This document shows positions 7,912 to 13,430 of a stretch of 13,430 nucleotides of DNA, in pieces. Origin of the DNA: Deinococcus sp. (GTDB lineage: Bacteria > Deinococcota > Deinococci > Deinococcales > Thermaceae). The notes below the pieces were generated by a model. It had not been told where the DNA came from. It did no database searches and saw nothing but the letters and a program-made list of their open reading frames with translations. The number at the start of each line of letters is the position of its first letter. The stretch's first letter is position 1. A program made the translations under genes and the position numbers. The DNA lies in contig JAMCQK010000015.1 of NCBI GenBank assembly GCA_023382135.1, forward strand, positions 1-13,430, written 5' to 3'.

Positions 7912-9153
7912 CTATTGGGAAAGCTGGTCTACCGCCTCGAAAACGGCTTTGTCGCGCAGGCGTTGCTCGCGCATACGGGCCAGGGCCTCCCCGCCTAAGT
8001 CTTGTTGCAGCTTAACCGGATTCGTACGGTACGCACGGGCGAGATCCGCCAGGTAGGCTTTCCATTCTTCATCACTGTAAGTTGTGCCCAGCTCTTCGGC
8101 CAGTTTCTCGCGGGCTAGTGAACGCCTGAGGCGTTTTTCGGCAGAGCCGCGAAGCTCGGTCTTAAACTCCTCAAGTTTGCCTTGGCTTTCTAGGGTCTTG
8201 AGGTACTCGTCCAGGGCGATCTTTTGCTTTTGCAAATCTTCCGCCAGATGGGAAAGCAAGTGGCGTTCTTCTTCAGCAAGCATGCTGGGGGCGATGTCGG
8301 CCTGGCTCAGCTCGCCAGAGCCAGCATTTTTTAGGCCTTCCGCTAACTTTTCCACCAGCTGGTCCGCCTTGCGGTCGCGTTCAAGCCTGTTCACCTGGAC
8401 CTCCAAGCTGGTACGCACTTTGTTCCTAAGGCTCAGAAGGCTTTCTTCGCCCACGGTCTTGGCAAACTCTTCGTCCAGTTCCGGCAGTTGCAAGGTCTTG
8501 ACCTCGAGCACCTTGGCCTTCACCTCGCGGACCAACTGTTCGCCGTCCTTGAGCGGGATCATAATGACATCGCCTGCGATCTTGCCCACCAGCGCATCGC
8601 GCACGTGTTCATGGGCGGACTCAAGCTGAACGGGAACCTGGCCGTCCTCTTCGGTCTCAATCAGCACATGGTCTTTGGGCTCAATAGGCCGCTCCACCGG
8701 CGCAAGTTCGCCATGGCGCTCGCGCAGATCTTCGATAGCCTGCGATACCATCTCATCGGTGACTTCAGGCTTTTCGACTTCCAACCTGAACTCCCGCCAG
8801 TCAGGAAGCGATACTTCTGGGTAGTTTTCCAGCTCGGCCACATAGACGAAGGGCTTGCCGGCCTCAAGGTCCGCCTCGAGCACCCTAGCCCCCACGGGGG
8901 TAAGGCCCAGCTCCTTGGCGGCCTTGGGGAAGCTGTCGTCCACCAAGCGTTCTTTTACTTCGTCCCACAGGCTTTCGCTTCCCAGCTTGGCCTCAAGCAC
9001 CCGGGTGGGGGTCTTGCCGGGCCGGAAGCCCGGTAGTTTGACCCGCCTGGAATAGTTGTCCAACAGGCTCTGGTAAGCCCGCGACACTTCGGCTGCGGGC
9101 ACTTCTACCTTGAGTTTTACCTTGTAACCTTCCCGCTCTAAAATCTCCGCCAC
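7912..9153 (-). CDS. tig: Trigger factor, ribosome-associated chaperone
   Basis: This chaperone docks near the ribosome exit tunnel and shields new chains. It is 413 residues long. The N-terminal domain (about 1-115) carries the ribosome-docking signature GFRPGK at 42-47. A middle region (about 150-235) corresponds to the FKBP-like prolyl isomerase domain, but it is clearly short: the stretch normally containing the 'GG..A....L..G...F.PGFE' motif is missing or reduced, leaving PVQLESAHEHVRDALVGKIAGDV. The C-terminal helical arms follow to the end. The start is GTG at 9153, with AGGAG at 9163-9159 five nt upstream. It heads the tig-clpP-clpX cluster. The shortened isomerase domain also matches my memory of Thermus trigger factor, so it seems to be a lineage trait. 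Confidence 0.96.
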   Translation of the reverse strand: MAEILEREGYKVKLKVEVPAAEVSRAYQSLLDNYSRRVKLPGFRPGKTPTRVLEAKLGSESLWDEVKERLVDDSFPKAAKELGLTPVGARVLEADLEAGKPFVYVAELENYPEVSLPDWREFRLEVEKPEVTDEMVSQAIEDLRERHGELAPVERPIEPKDHVLIETEEDGQVPVQLESAHEHVRDALVGKIAGDVIMIPLKDGEQLVREVKAKVLEVKTLQLPELDEEFAKTVGEESLLSLRNKVRTSLEVQVNRLERDRKADQLVEKLAEGLKNAGSGELSQADIAPSMLAEEERHLLSHLAEDLQKQKIALDEYLKTLESQGKLEEFKTELRGSAEKRLRRSLAREKLAEELGTTYSDEEWKAYLADLARAYRTNPVKLQQDLGGEALARMREQRLRDKAVFEAVDQLSQ

Positions 9154-9181
9154 TTTCTCTCCTATTCACCTAAAAGCTTAG

Positions 9182-9219
9182 GCCACCCTACCTGGTGGCG
9201 GCGGGCCTTGCGGCCCGCC
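9182..9219 (-). promoter_or_regulatory. Two tandem hairpins between tRNA-Leu and tig
   Basis: Read on the minus strand, the first hairpin (9219-9200) is a perfect 8-bp stem GGCGGGCC/GGCCCGCC with a GCAA loop, a GNRA tetraloop. Immediately after it, 9199-9182 is a 6-bp stem GCCACC/GGTGGC with a 6-nt loop. The first stem starts 9 nt after the encoded CCA end of tRNA-Leu. No U-tract follows either stem, so it is not a textbook terminator. It may attenuate read-through into tig, serve as a processing site, or stabilise RNA ends. Confidence 0.7.
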
Positions 9220-9228
9220 CCTGGCGCT

Positions 9229-9313
9229 TGGTGCGAGGAGGGGGACTTGAACCCCCACGAGTCGCCCCACTGGATCCTAAGTCCAGCGCGTCTACCAATT
9301 CCGCCATCCTCGC
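9229..9313 (-). tRNA. tRNA-Leu (anticodon UAG)
   Basis: The class II tRNA begins GCGAGGA and closes on TCCTCGC followed by A-CCA, with the CCA encoded in the gene (window bases 9229-9231). The D-arm, a long variable arm and the TTCAAGT T-loop are all present. The anticodon stem CTGGA/TCCAG holds loop CTTAGGA, giving anticodon TAG at 9277-9279, which reads CUN leucine codons. It follows tRNA-His by about 77 nt and should share its promoter. Confidence 0.97.
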
Positions 9314-9390
9314 AGGAAATGCCCTCACCCCCGAACGTGTGAGTATCTAGCTTACCCTTATCAGGTCCCAGGGCTTCCCCGAAAACCTGT

Positions 9391-9468
9391 TGGGGTGAGC
9401 AACGGGACTTGAACCCGCGACCCCCGGTTCCACAGACCGGTGCTCTAACCAGCTGAGCTATGCTCACC
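9391..9468 (-). tRNA. tRNA-His (anticodon GUG)
   Basis: The acceptor stem is GTGAGCA/TGCTCAC with the histidine-specific extra G-1 (window base 9468) facing C73 (9394). CCA is encoded at 9391-9393. The D-loop, the TTCAAGT T-loop and the anticodon stem CCGGT/ACCGG with loop CTGTGGA are all normal. The anticodon GTG lies at 9431-9433. It is the first tRNA of the His-Leu pair. Confidence 0.97.
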
Positions 9469-9533
9469 ACACGTCCTGGTTCAACCCGCCGTTCAAAAAA
9501 GCCCATTAAAAGCCTTTTCGAGCAGCAAACGCT

Positions 9534-9562
9534 ATTGTAGAAGTGCCGGCGGGGAGCGTCAA
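9534..9562 (-). promoter_or_regulatory. Sigma70-type promoter of the tRNA-His/tRNA-Leu unit
   Basis: On the minus strand TTGACG (9562-9557) and TACAAT (9539-9534) are separated by exactly 17 nt, close to consensus on both boxes. The predicted start is about 60 nt before tRNA-His. This is the strongest promoter in the window, as expected for stable RNA, and unlike the others here it has a clear -35 box. Confidence 0.85.
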
Positions 9563-9631
9563 GGGCTGGCGATTGGGGCGTGGGTTCGAAATCTGCTGGC
9601 GGCCGGGTATTATGCCGCACTTTGGCGCCCG

Positions 9632-9647
9632 CGATTAATCGTAAAGT
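9632..9647 (+). promoter_or_regulatory. Leaderless crp/fnr-like promoter with adjoining palindrome
   Basis: TAAAGT (9642-9647) ends 6 nt before the ATG at 9654, with no Shine-Dalgarno, the arrangement of a leaderless promoter. Directly against its left side is the perfect 10-bp palindrome CGATTAATCG (9632-9641), in the spacer where an operator would block or aid polymerase. A regulator bound there could be the neighbouring Crp/Fnr protein itself, but this is inference. Confidence 0.5.
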
Positions 9648-9653
9648 TTTGCT

Positions 9654-10343
9654 ATGGCCTACCTGAGCCAGCCGGGTTTCTTGGAACGCCTCTCCCAACA
9701 CGAGATGGAGCGTTTGGGAGAGATCTGCCCGCCGCGAAAATTTCAACAGGGCGAGGTACTTTACCGCGAGGGTGACGCCTGCGACGGCTTAACCATTTTG
9801 CTGGAAGGACAGGTTAAGCTTTCTCGCTTGGGACCCAAAGGCGAGCGGATTTTGTATGTGGCAGGCCCGGGGGATTTTATCGGAACAAATTTTCTGGACC
9901 AGAACGCTTACCACCGCACCGATGCGGTATGCCTTTCCCAGGTCACCATCTGCCCGGTGAAGCGGGCGCAGATCCAGATAGTTGCGCGAGAGCTGCCCAA
10001 TGTTCCTCTCACGCTGTACCAGGTGCTGGCGCAAAGGCTGGAGCAGACCCAGGACCAGTTGGAACTTGCCAGTGCGCCGGTGGCGGTCAGGCTCAGCCAG
10101 GCGCTTCTGATTTTGGCCGAGCGGTTCGGCCGAAAAGAGGACGCTGGCTGGGTAGGGTTCGGCCTCGAGCTCAGGCAGGAAGACTTGGCGGCGCTTTCCG
10201 GCACCACGCGGGTGACGGTGACCCACACGCTGGGCCAGTTCAGGGAGCAAGGCCTTTTGGAAGGGACCAGAGGCGTTTACCGGGTACAGCTGGAGAAGCT
10301 GCGGGACTACCTCGAGGCCGCGCGCTGGGAACAGGATGCATGA
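9654..10343 (+). CDS. Crp/Fnr-family transcriptional regulator
   Basis: The 229-residue protein has an N-terminal cyclic-nucleotide-binding-type beta barrel (about 8-115: GEVLYREGDACDGLTILLEG then GPGDFIG), a long dimer helix (about 118-165) and a winged helix-turn-helix near 174-205 (RQEDLAALSGTTRVTVTHTL). No cysteine set for an Fnr iron-sulphur cluster is seen. The cAMP-pocket pattern of E. coli CRP is not kept (GDFIGTNF in place of GELGLF). In the recognition helix the usual R-E-x-x-x-R is R-V-T-V-T-H, so it probably binds a site other than TGTGA. It is not the Thermus SdrP type as I recall that sequence. Its stop overlaps by ATGA the start of the GNAT pseudogene, so the two were once coupled. 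The effector is unknown. Confidence 0.9.
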   Translation: MAYLSQPGFLERLSQHEMERLGEICPPRKFQQGEVLYREGDACDGLTILLEGQVKLSRLGPKGERILYVAGPGDFIGTNFLDQNAYHRTDAVCLSQVTICPVKRAQIQIVARELPNVPLTLYQVLAQRLEQTQDQLELASAPVAVRLSQALLILAERFGRKEDAGWVGFGLELRQEDLAALSGTTRVTVTHTLGQFREQGLLEGTRGVYRVQLEKLRDYLEAARWEQDA

Positions 10344-10876
10344 CGCCAGAGGTCAAACGTTTCACGGCTTCTTTGGAGGATGATTTCTTTAGCCTCCACC
10401 AGGAGCTCGGCTGGTGTTTCTGCGTGGCCTGGTGGGTACCAAGCTGAGAGGGATTTTCCGAGCGCACGGCAGAGCAAAACCGTGCGCTCAGAGCCCAGCT
10501 CTGCACCAAGAGAGCGCGACGGTTACTTGCTTTACGGGACGCCAGACCGGCGGGCTGGTGCCGTAGGCCCAAGAGACCGGCTACCCAAGCTGGCGGGGAA
10601 TTACAAGCTACCATCCAACCAGGAAGCCAATGCAATTAGCTGTTTTGCCATCTTGCCCGAGTTCAGGGGGAAAGGGCTGGCGAATTTTCTTCTCGGCGAA
10701 ATGGTGAAAGACTTGGCAGAACGGGGAGTGAAACGCCTCGAGGCCTACCCGTGCCGCGGCGAGCAGTTGGAAGCGGAAGAGGTCTGGACTGGGCCGGAAT
10801 CAATTTTTTTACAAGCGGGCTTTCAGGTTGAATGAGACGATCCAGTACGGCCTGTCATGCTGCCCCGTTTGCCTAA
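10340..10876 (+). pseudogene. Decayed GNAT-family N-acetyltransferase
   Basis: The ATG at 10340 overlaps the regulator's stop (ATGA). Frame 1 reads a GNAT-like N-terminus (LHQELGWCFCVAWWVPS), hits TGA at 10445-10447, and then continues sensibly in the same frame (EGFSERTAEQNRALRAQLC), so TGA stands where Trp (TGG) is expected. Near 10508-10514 the sense moves to frame 2 (RERDGYLLYG), near 10538-10540 back to frame 1 (DARPAGWC), and near 10563 to frame 2 (VGPRDRLPKLAGNYKLP). Frame 2 then carries the acetyl-CoA-binding motif (CFAILPEFRGKGLANFLL). A second TGA at 10833-10835 is followed in frame by DDPVRPVM, the usual end of this family. Two nonsense codons and about three indels mean no functional product. 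Its substrate is unknown. Confidence 0.85.
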
Positions 10877-10881
10877 AACTC

Positions 10882-10907
10882 AAAAAGCCCGGGGGTCACC
10901 GGGGCTT
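10882..10907 (-). terminator. Intrinsic terminator of the cytochrome P460-family gene
   Basis: On the minus strand the stem AGCCC-C-GG/CC-C-GGGCT (10906-10886, one internal C/C mismatch) is followed by TTTTTG. It sits 15 nt after the stop codon of the P460-like gene. Confidence 0.85.
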
Positions 10908-10921
10908 AGCTTGGCCAGCGC

Positions 10922-11353
10922 TTAGCGCCTGCCCGGCTGGGTAAACACCCTATCAGTCTTGGCGCCCTGGTGGCAGCCAATACACATCTGGGCGTTCTCC
11001 AGCACTCCGCCTTCAAACTTATCCCCTTTGCGTTCAAACATGCCCCAGACCCAGCCGTTCTTGCCCTTCTCCATGGTGTAAATATTGGTCACCACCAGGG
11101 TGTTGGGGTCCACCCGCTCCTTGAGAAAGATGGTTCCTTCGGCAAAGGTCCCCTTGAAGGCATCCAGCAGCTTGTCGCCAGCAATGTTGGTGTACACGTC
11201 CTTGCCCGCCGGGTGCGCCCCTCCTTGGTTCACCTTGCCGATATTTACCCGCGTCCAGCTCAAGTAGTCCTGGAATTTGTCGGGGATCCCCGCCACTTTG
11301 GCTACCGCCATACCCGCCAACAACAAGATTGCCGCTACTATATAACGACTCAT
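10922..11353 (-). CDS. Cytochrome P460-family exported haem protein
   Basis: The 143-residue protein starts with a signal peptide: SRYI, a hydrophobic core to about residue 17, then an AVA-K site near 16-19, so the mature part should be outside the cytoplasmic membrane. The body shows the P460 pattern: a WTR segment, HPAGKDVYTN, GTFAEGTIFLKERVDP, WGMFER, and a single c-type haem site CIGCH near the C-terminus followed by AKTDRVFTQPG. Relatives include the P460 enzymes that oxidise hydroxylamine and the cytochrome c'-beta proteins that bind NO. The real substrate cannot be told from sequence. A Lys lies in the FLKE segment, where the family's haem-crosslinking Lys may fall. A strong ribosome-binding site, GGAGG at 11365-11361, sits 7 nt before the ATG. 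It diverges from pepF. Confidence 0.88.
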   Translation of the reverse strand: MSRYIVAAILLLAGMAVAKVAGIPDKFQDYLSWTRVNIGKVNQGGAHPAGKDVYTNIAGDKLLDAFKGTFAEGTIFLKERVDPNTLVVTNIYTMEKGKNGWVWGMFERKGDKFEGGVLENAQMCIGCHQGAKTDRVFTQPGRR

Positions 11354-11453
11354 TTTTTTTCCTCCGAGACAACCTTAGCGCGGGCTTATGTTCTGCGGTG
11401 TATTGGGGACGACTTAGACTTGGCGGCGGAGGATCAAGAGACAGGCCCGCCGG

Positions 11454-11459
11454 TATACT
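11454..11459 (+). promoter_or_regulatory. Probable -10 box of a leaderless pepF promoter
   Basis: TATACT, one base from consensus TATAAT, ends 7 nt before the GTG at 11467. The GTG has no Shine-Dalgarno sequence. Upstream ATG-like starts in the same frame, as far as 11329, would put this box inside the coding region, which argues for the GTG. Confidence 0.6.
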
Positions 11460-11466
11460 CGGTGCC

Positions 11467-13236
11467 GTGGAACAGATGCTTGAACACACCTGGAAGCTGG
11501 AGGATTTGTATACCTCGTTGCGAGACCCACGGCTCACGGCGGACCTCGAGGCCGCCTCCCAAGAAGCCGCCAAATATAACGCCCGTTACGCCGGTAAGAT
11601 TGCCGGGTTTTCCCCCAAAGATCTCGCCACCGCCGTCGCGGAGTACGAGGTCATCTACGAGCGCGCCTATAAACCGGTGCTCTTCGCTTCACTGTCGTTT
11701 TCCGCCGACACCCAGAACTCCGAGATCAAGGCGCTCCTCGACAAGGCCCGGCAAATGTTTACCGATATCCGCAACCAGTTTTTGTTTCTGGAGCTGGAGC
11801 TCAAGGCGCTGCCGCAGGACAAGGCCGAAAACTTACTGAAGGCCCCAGAGCTGGCGGACCTCGAGCACTGGCTGGTGCAGCTTCGCAAGCTGGCGCCCTT
11901 CACCCTGTCGGAAAAAGAAGAGAAAATTCTCAACCTAAAGCAACTCACCGGACGCTCGGCCTGGAGCCAGTTCTACACCGAGCACACCAGCCGTTTTCGC
12001 TTCAAAGTTATCGTAAATGGCGAAGAAAAAGAGCTCAACGACCCCGAGACCCGCGCCCTGCGCCGCCACCAAGACAGCGCCACCCGCCGCTCGGCCCATC
12101 ATGCACTTTATAGCCGTTACCAAGAAGAAGCTCCTACCCTTGCTTACATCTTCAACACGGTTTTCCAGGACCACCTGACCGATGTAAATCTACGGGGTTT
12201 TGACCACCCGCTCATCCCAACCGCCATGCAGGACGAACTCAGCGTGAGCGAGATCCAAGGCCTGCTGGAGGCCACTGCCGGGCATTACCACCTGGTGGAG
12301 CGCTACCACCTATTCAAAGCCAAGCGCCTGGGCACAGAGAAAGTTTCCAGTGCCGACCTGCTGGCCCCCGTGGGCCAGGAGCCAAAACTGAGCTACGCCG
12401 AGGCTAAAGACTTAGTGTTGGAAGCCTTCGAGCGCTTCAGTCCCAAGATTCAGAAGATCGCCCTCGAGTTCTTTGATAAGCGCTGGATTGACGTCTACCC
12501 CAGAGCGGGCAAACGCGGCGGCGCCTTCTGTTCCTATGGTCTCCCCTCCACGCACCCCTACGTGTTCCTGAACCACACCGACGACCTGGACTCCGCCCAC
12601 ACAGATCGGAAGAGCCTGGGACACGCCATCCATGCGTATCTGTTCAACGGGCAGCGCCTGGTGAATTTTGGCGCCACTACCCCACTTGCCGAGACCGCCA
12701 GCGTATTTGCCGAAATTCTGCTTGATGACCTGATGCTCGAACGCCTGAAGACGCCCCATGAACGCATGGTGCTGATGGCGAACCGGGTGGAAGACTGTGT
12801 AGCCACCGCCTTCCGCCAGGTGATGTATACCCGCTGGGAGCTAGCCGCCGTGGAAGCCCGCAAGCAGGGCGTGCAGCCCGCCGAGTTCTATAACCAGCTT
12901 TGGAAGGATGAATCCCTGCAGCTCTACGGCAAGGGCGTGGACTTTACCGATATTGACTGGGTAGCCTGGAGCGGCATTCCTCACTTTATCGGCCACCGCT
13001 TCTACTGCTACAGCTACGCCTACGGCTACTTGCTGGTGCTGGCGCTCTACAACCGTTACTTGGAAGAAGGCAAAGCTTTTGTGCCCAAGTACCTCGACAT
13101 CTTGGCAGCCGGGGAGTCCCAGACACCGCAACAGATACTGGCGCGGGCGGGAATCAACCCTGCCAACCCCGGCTTCTGGGTGGGCTCGTTCAAGGTGGTT
13201 GAGGGCTGGCTCAAGGAGCTGGAGGCAACAGCTTAG
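11467..13236 (+). CDS. M3-family oligoendopeptidase (PepF-like), zinc motif disrupted in this sequence
   Basis: This is a cytoplasmic zinc metallopeptidase that cuts short peptides, 589 residues from the chosen GTG. The N-terminal helical region (LEHTWKLEDLYTS onward) and the C-terminal M3 catalytic domain are both full length, with landmark stretches FCSYGLPSTHPYVFLNHTDDL (split as FCSYGLPSTHP and YVFLNHTDDL), LGHAIHAYL, the third zinc ligand E409 in LAETASVFAE, and the C-terminal HRFYCYSYAYGY. The expected active site is H382-E383-L-G-H386, but the sequence has K382-S383-L-G-H386: the four residues LAHE are DRKS. The 13 bases responsible (12603-12615) equal the start of the Illumina TruSeq adapter, so I regard the native gene as probably intact and active. 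The GTG start is preferred because a leaderless -10 box lies 7 nt before it; ATG 11476 is the alternative. Confidence 0.92.
   Translation: MEQMLEHTWKLEDLYTSLRDPRLTADLEAASQEAAKYNARYAGKIAGFSPKDLATAVAEYEVIYERAYKPVLFASLSFSADTQNSEIKALLDKARQMFTDIRNQFLFLELELKALPQDKAENLLKAPELADLEHWLVQLRKLAPFTLSEKEEKILNLKQLTGRSAWSQFYTEHTSRFRFKVIVNGEEKELNDPETRALRRHQDSATRRSAHHALYSRYQEEAPTLAYIFNTVFQDHLTDVNLRGFDHPLIPTAMQDELSVSEIQGLLEATAGHYHLVERYHLFKAKRLGTEKVSSADLLAPVGQEPKLSYAEAKDLVLEAFERFSPKIQKIALEFFDKRWIDVYPRAGKRGGAFCSYGLPSTHPYVFLNHTDDLDSAHTDRKSLGHAIHAYLFNGQRLVNFGATTPLAETASVFAEILLDDLMLERLKTPHERMVLMANRVEDCVATAFRQVMYTRWELAAVEARKQGVQPAEFYNQLWKDESLQLYGKGVDFTDIDWVAWSGIPHFIGHRFYCYSYAYGYLLVLALYNRYLEEGKAFVPKYLDILAAGESQTPQQILARAGINPANPGFWVGSFKVVEGWLKELEATA
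12603..12615 (+). other. Exact Illumina adapter core inside pepF (probable assembly artefact)
   Basis: The bases AGATCGGAAGAGC are identical to the first 13 nt of the TruSeq adapter. They keep the reading frame but replace the codons expected for Leu-Ala-His-Glu of the HExxH motif with Asp-Arg-Lys-Ser. The last four bases, GAGC, also fit the expected GAG-C of the native Glu-Leu codons, so a read that ran into adapter could have been merged here at equal length. Confidence 0.85.
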
Positions 13237-13256
13237 AAACAAAGGTGGTTTCCAAC

Positions 13257-13430
13257 TCAAGCTGCCTGGATAGAACTTAAGGGTTTGGGGCGCGAAGCGT
13301 TGATGGTGCGCAAGCTGCCTTGTTTGTTCACCAGAAAACGGAGCATAGGGCGCACCATGGGACTACCCGCCTGAGGTTGTCATTCTGGGCACCATAGGCA
13401 CGTTGCCATTGCGTAACACCACTACCGTTC
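13257..13430 (-). pseudogene. Possible 3' end of a degraded or frameshifted minus-strand gene (runs off window)
   Basis: The minus strand has protein-like stretches in two frames: VVVLRNGNVPMVPRMTTSGG from the right edge down to about 13367, then SPMVRPMLRFLVNKQGSL and further residues ending at TGA 13259-13257. They join if one G is removed from the GGG run near 13368. I recognise no family, and the piece is short. It converges on pepF, with about 20 bp between the stops. It may instead be non-coding. Confidence 0.3.

Noticed and set aside
10445..10835. In-frame UGA codons in the GNAT gene as recoding (Trp or selenocysteine)
   Set aside because: Several frameshifts occur in the same gene and no recoding hairpin is evident; decay explains all lesions.
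11329..11466. N-terminal extension of PepF from an upstream start
   Set aside because: It would overlap the P460 start region and span the TATACT box; the extra residues do not look like the M3 N-terminus.
12598..12618. PepF as a genuine inactive pseudoenzyme (KSLGH in place of HELGH)
   Set aside because: The substituted bases equal a sequencing-adapter core while everything around them, including the other zinc ligands, is conserved; an artefact is far more likely.
13235..13252. GAAAC/GTTTC stem after pepF as a terminator
   Set aside because: Only five weak base pairs and no T-tract.

Overview
The window is a GC-rich, gene-dense bacterial chromosome segment. It most resembles the family Thermaceae (Deinococcus-Thermus phylum), probably a Meiothermus-like genus rather than Thermus itself. 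The reasons are the strong resemblance of SpeE, ClpP and trigger factor to Thermus proteins as I remember them, the frequent leaderless promoters (a TAnnnT box 6-9 nt before the start codon with no Shine-Dalgarno), and the heavy use of CTC-GAG for Leu-Glu. The genus is an inference; no search was run.

Layout, left to right. (1) The 3' end of an OmpH/Skp-family periplasmic chaperone gene with a UUCG-loop terminator. (2) ftsK, a full-length DNA translocase with its own leaderless promoter. (3) About 840 bp without an intact gene, holding a decayed DinB-fold gene on the minus strand and a near-perfect 38-nt palindrome. (4) A polyamine operon: a SpeD homologue that lacks its pyruvoyl serine, followed 10 bp later by speE (aminopropyltransferase). 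(5) A membrane-anchored DsbA-like thiol oxidoreductase. (6) On the minus strand, the protein quality-control cluster tig-clpP-clpX, preceded by tRNA-His and tRNA-Leu and two tandem hairpins. (7) A Crp/Fnr-type regulator on the plus strand, divergent from the tRNA promoter and overlapping by ATGA a heavily decayed GNAT acetyltransferase. (8) On the minus strand, a small cytochrome P460-family protein with its own terminator. (9) A PepF-type M3 oligoendopeptidase on the plus strand. (10) A short tail that may be the 3' end of a degraded minus-strand gene.

How the genes work together. Trigger factor receives nascent chains and ClpXP degrades folded or tagged proteins, so tig-clpP-clpX is a conserved proteostasis unit. 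SpeD and SpeE belong to the aminopropyl branch of polyamine synthesis, which is important in thermophiles. OmpH, DsbA and P460 act outside the cytoplasmic membrane.

No defence system, CRISPR array, prophage or insertion sequence is visible, and I do not see a wholly new multi-gene system. The most notable items are: an exact 13-nt Illumina adapter sequence inside pepF that overwrites its HExxH zinc motif (very probably an assembly artefact); the apparently dead SpeD paralogue upstream of speE, which may work like a prozyme; two pseudogenes whose lesions can be mapped base by base; and a set of at least five likely leaderless transcription units.
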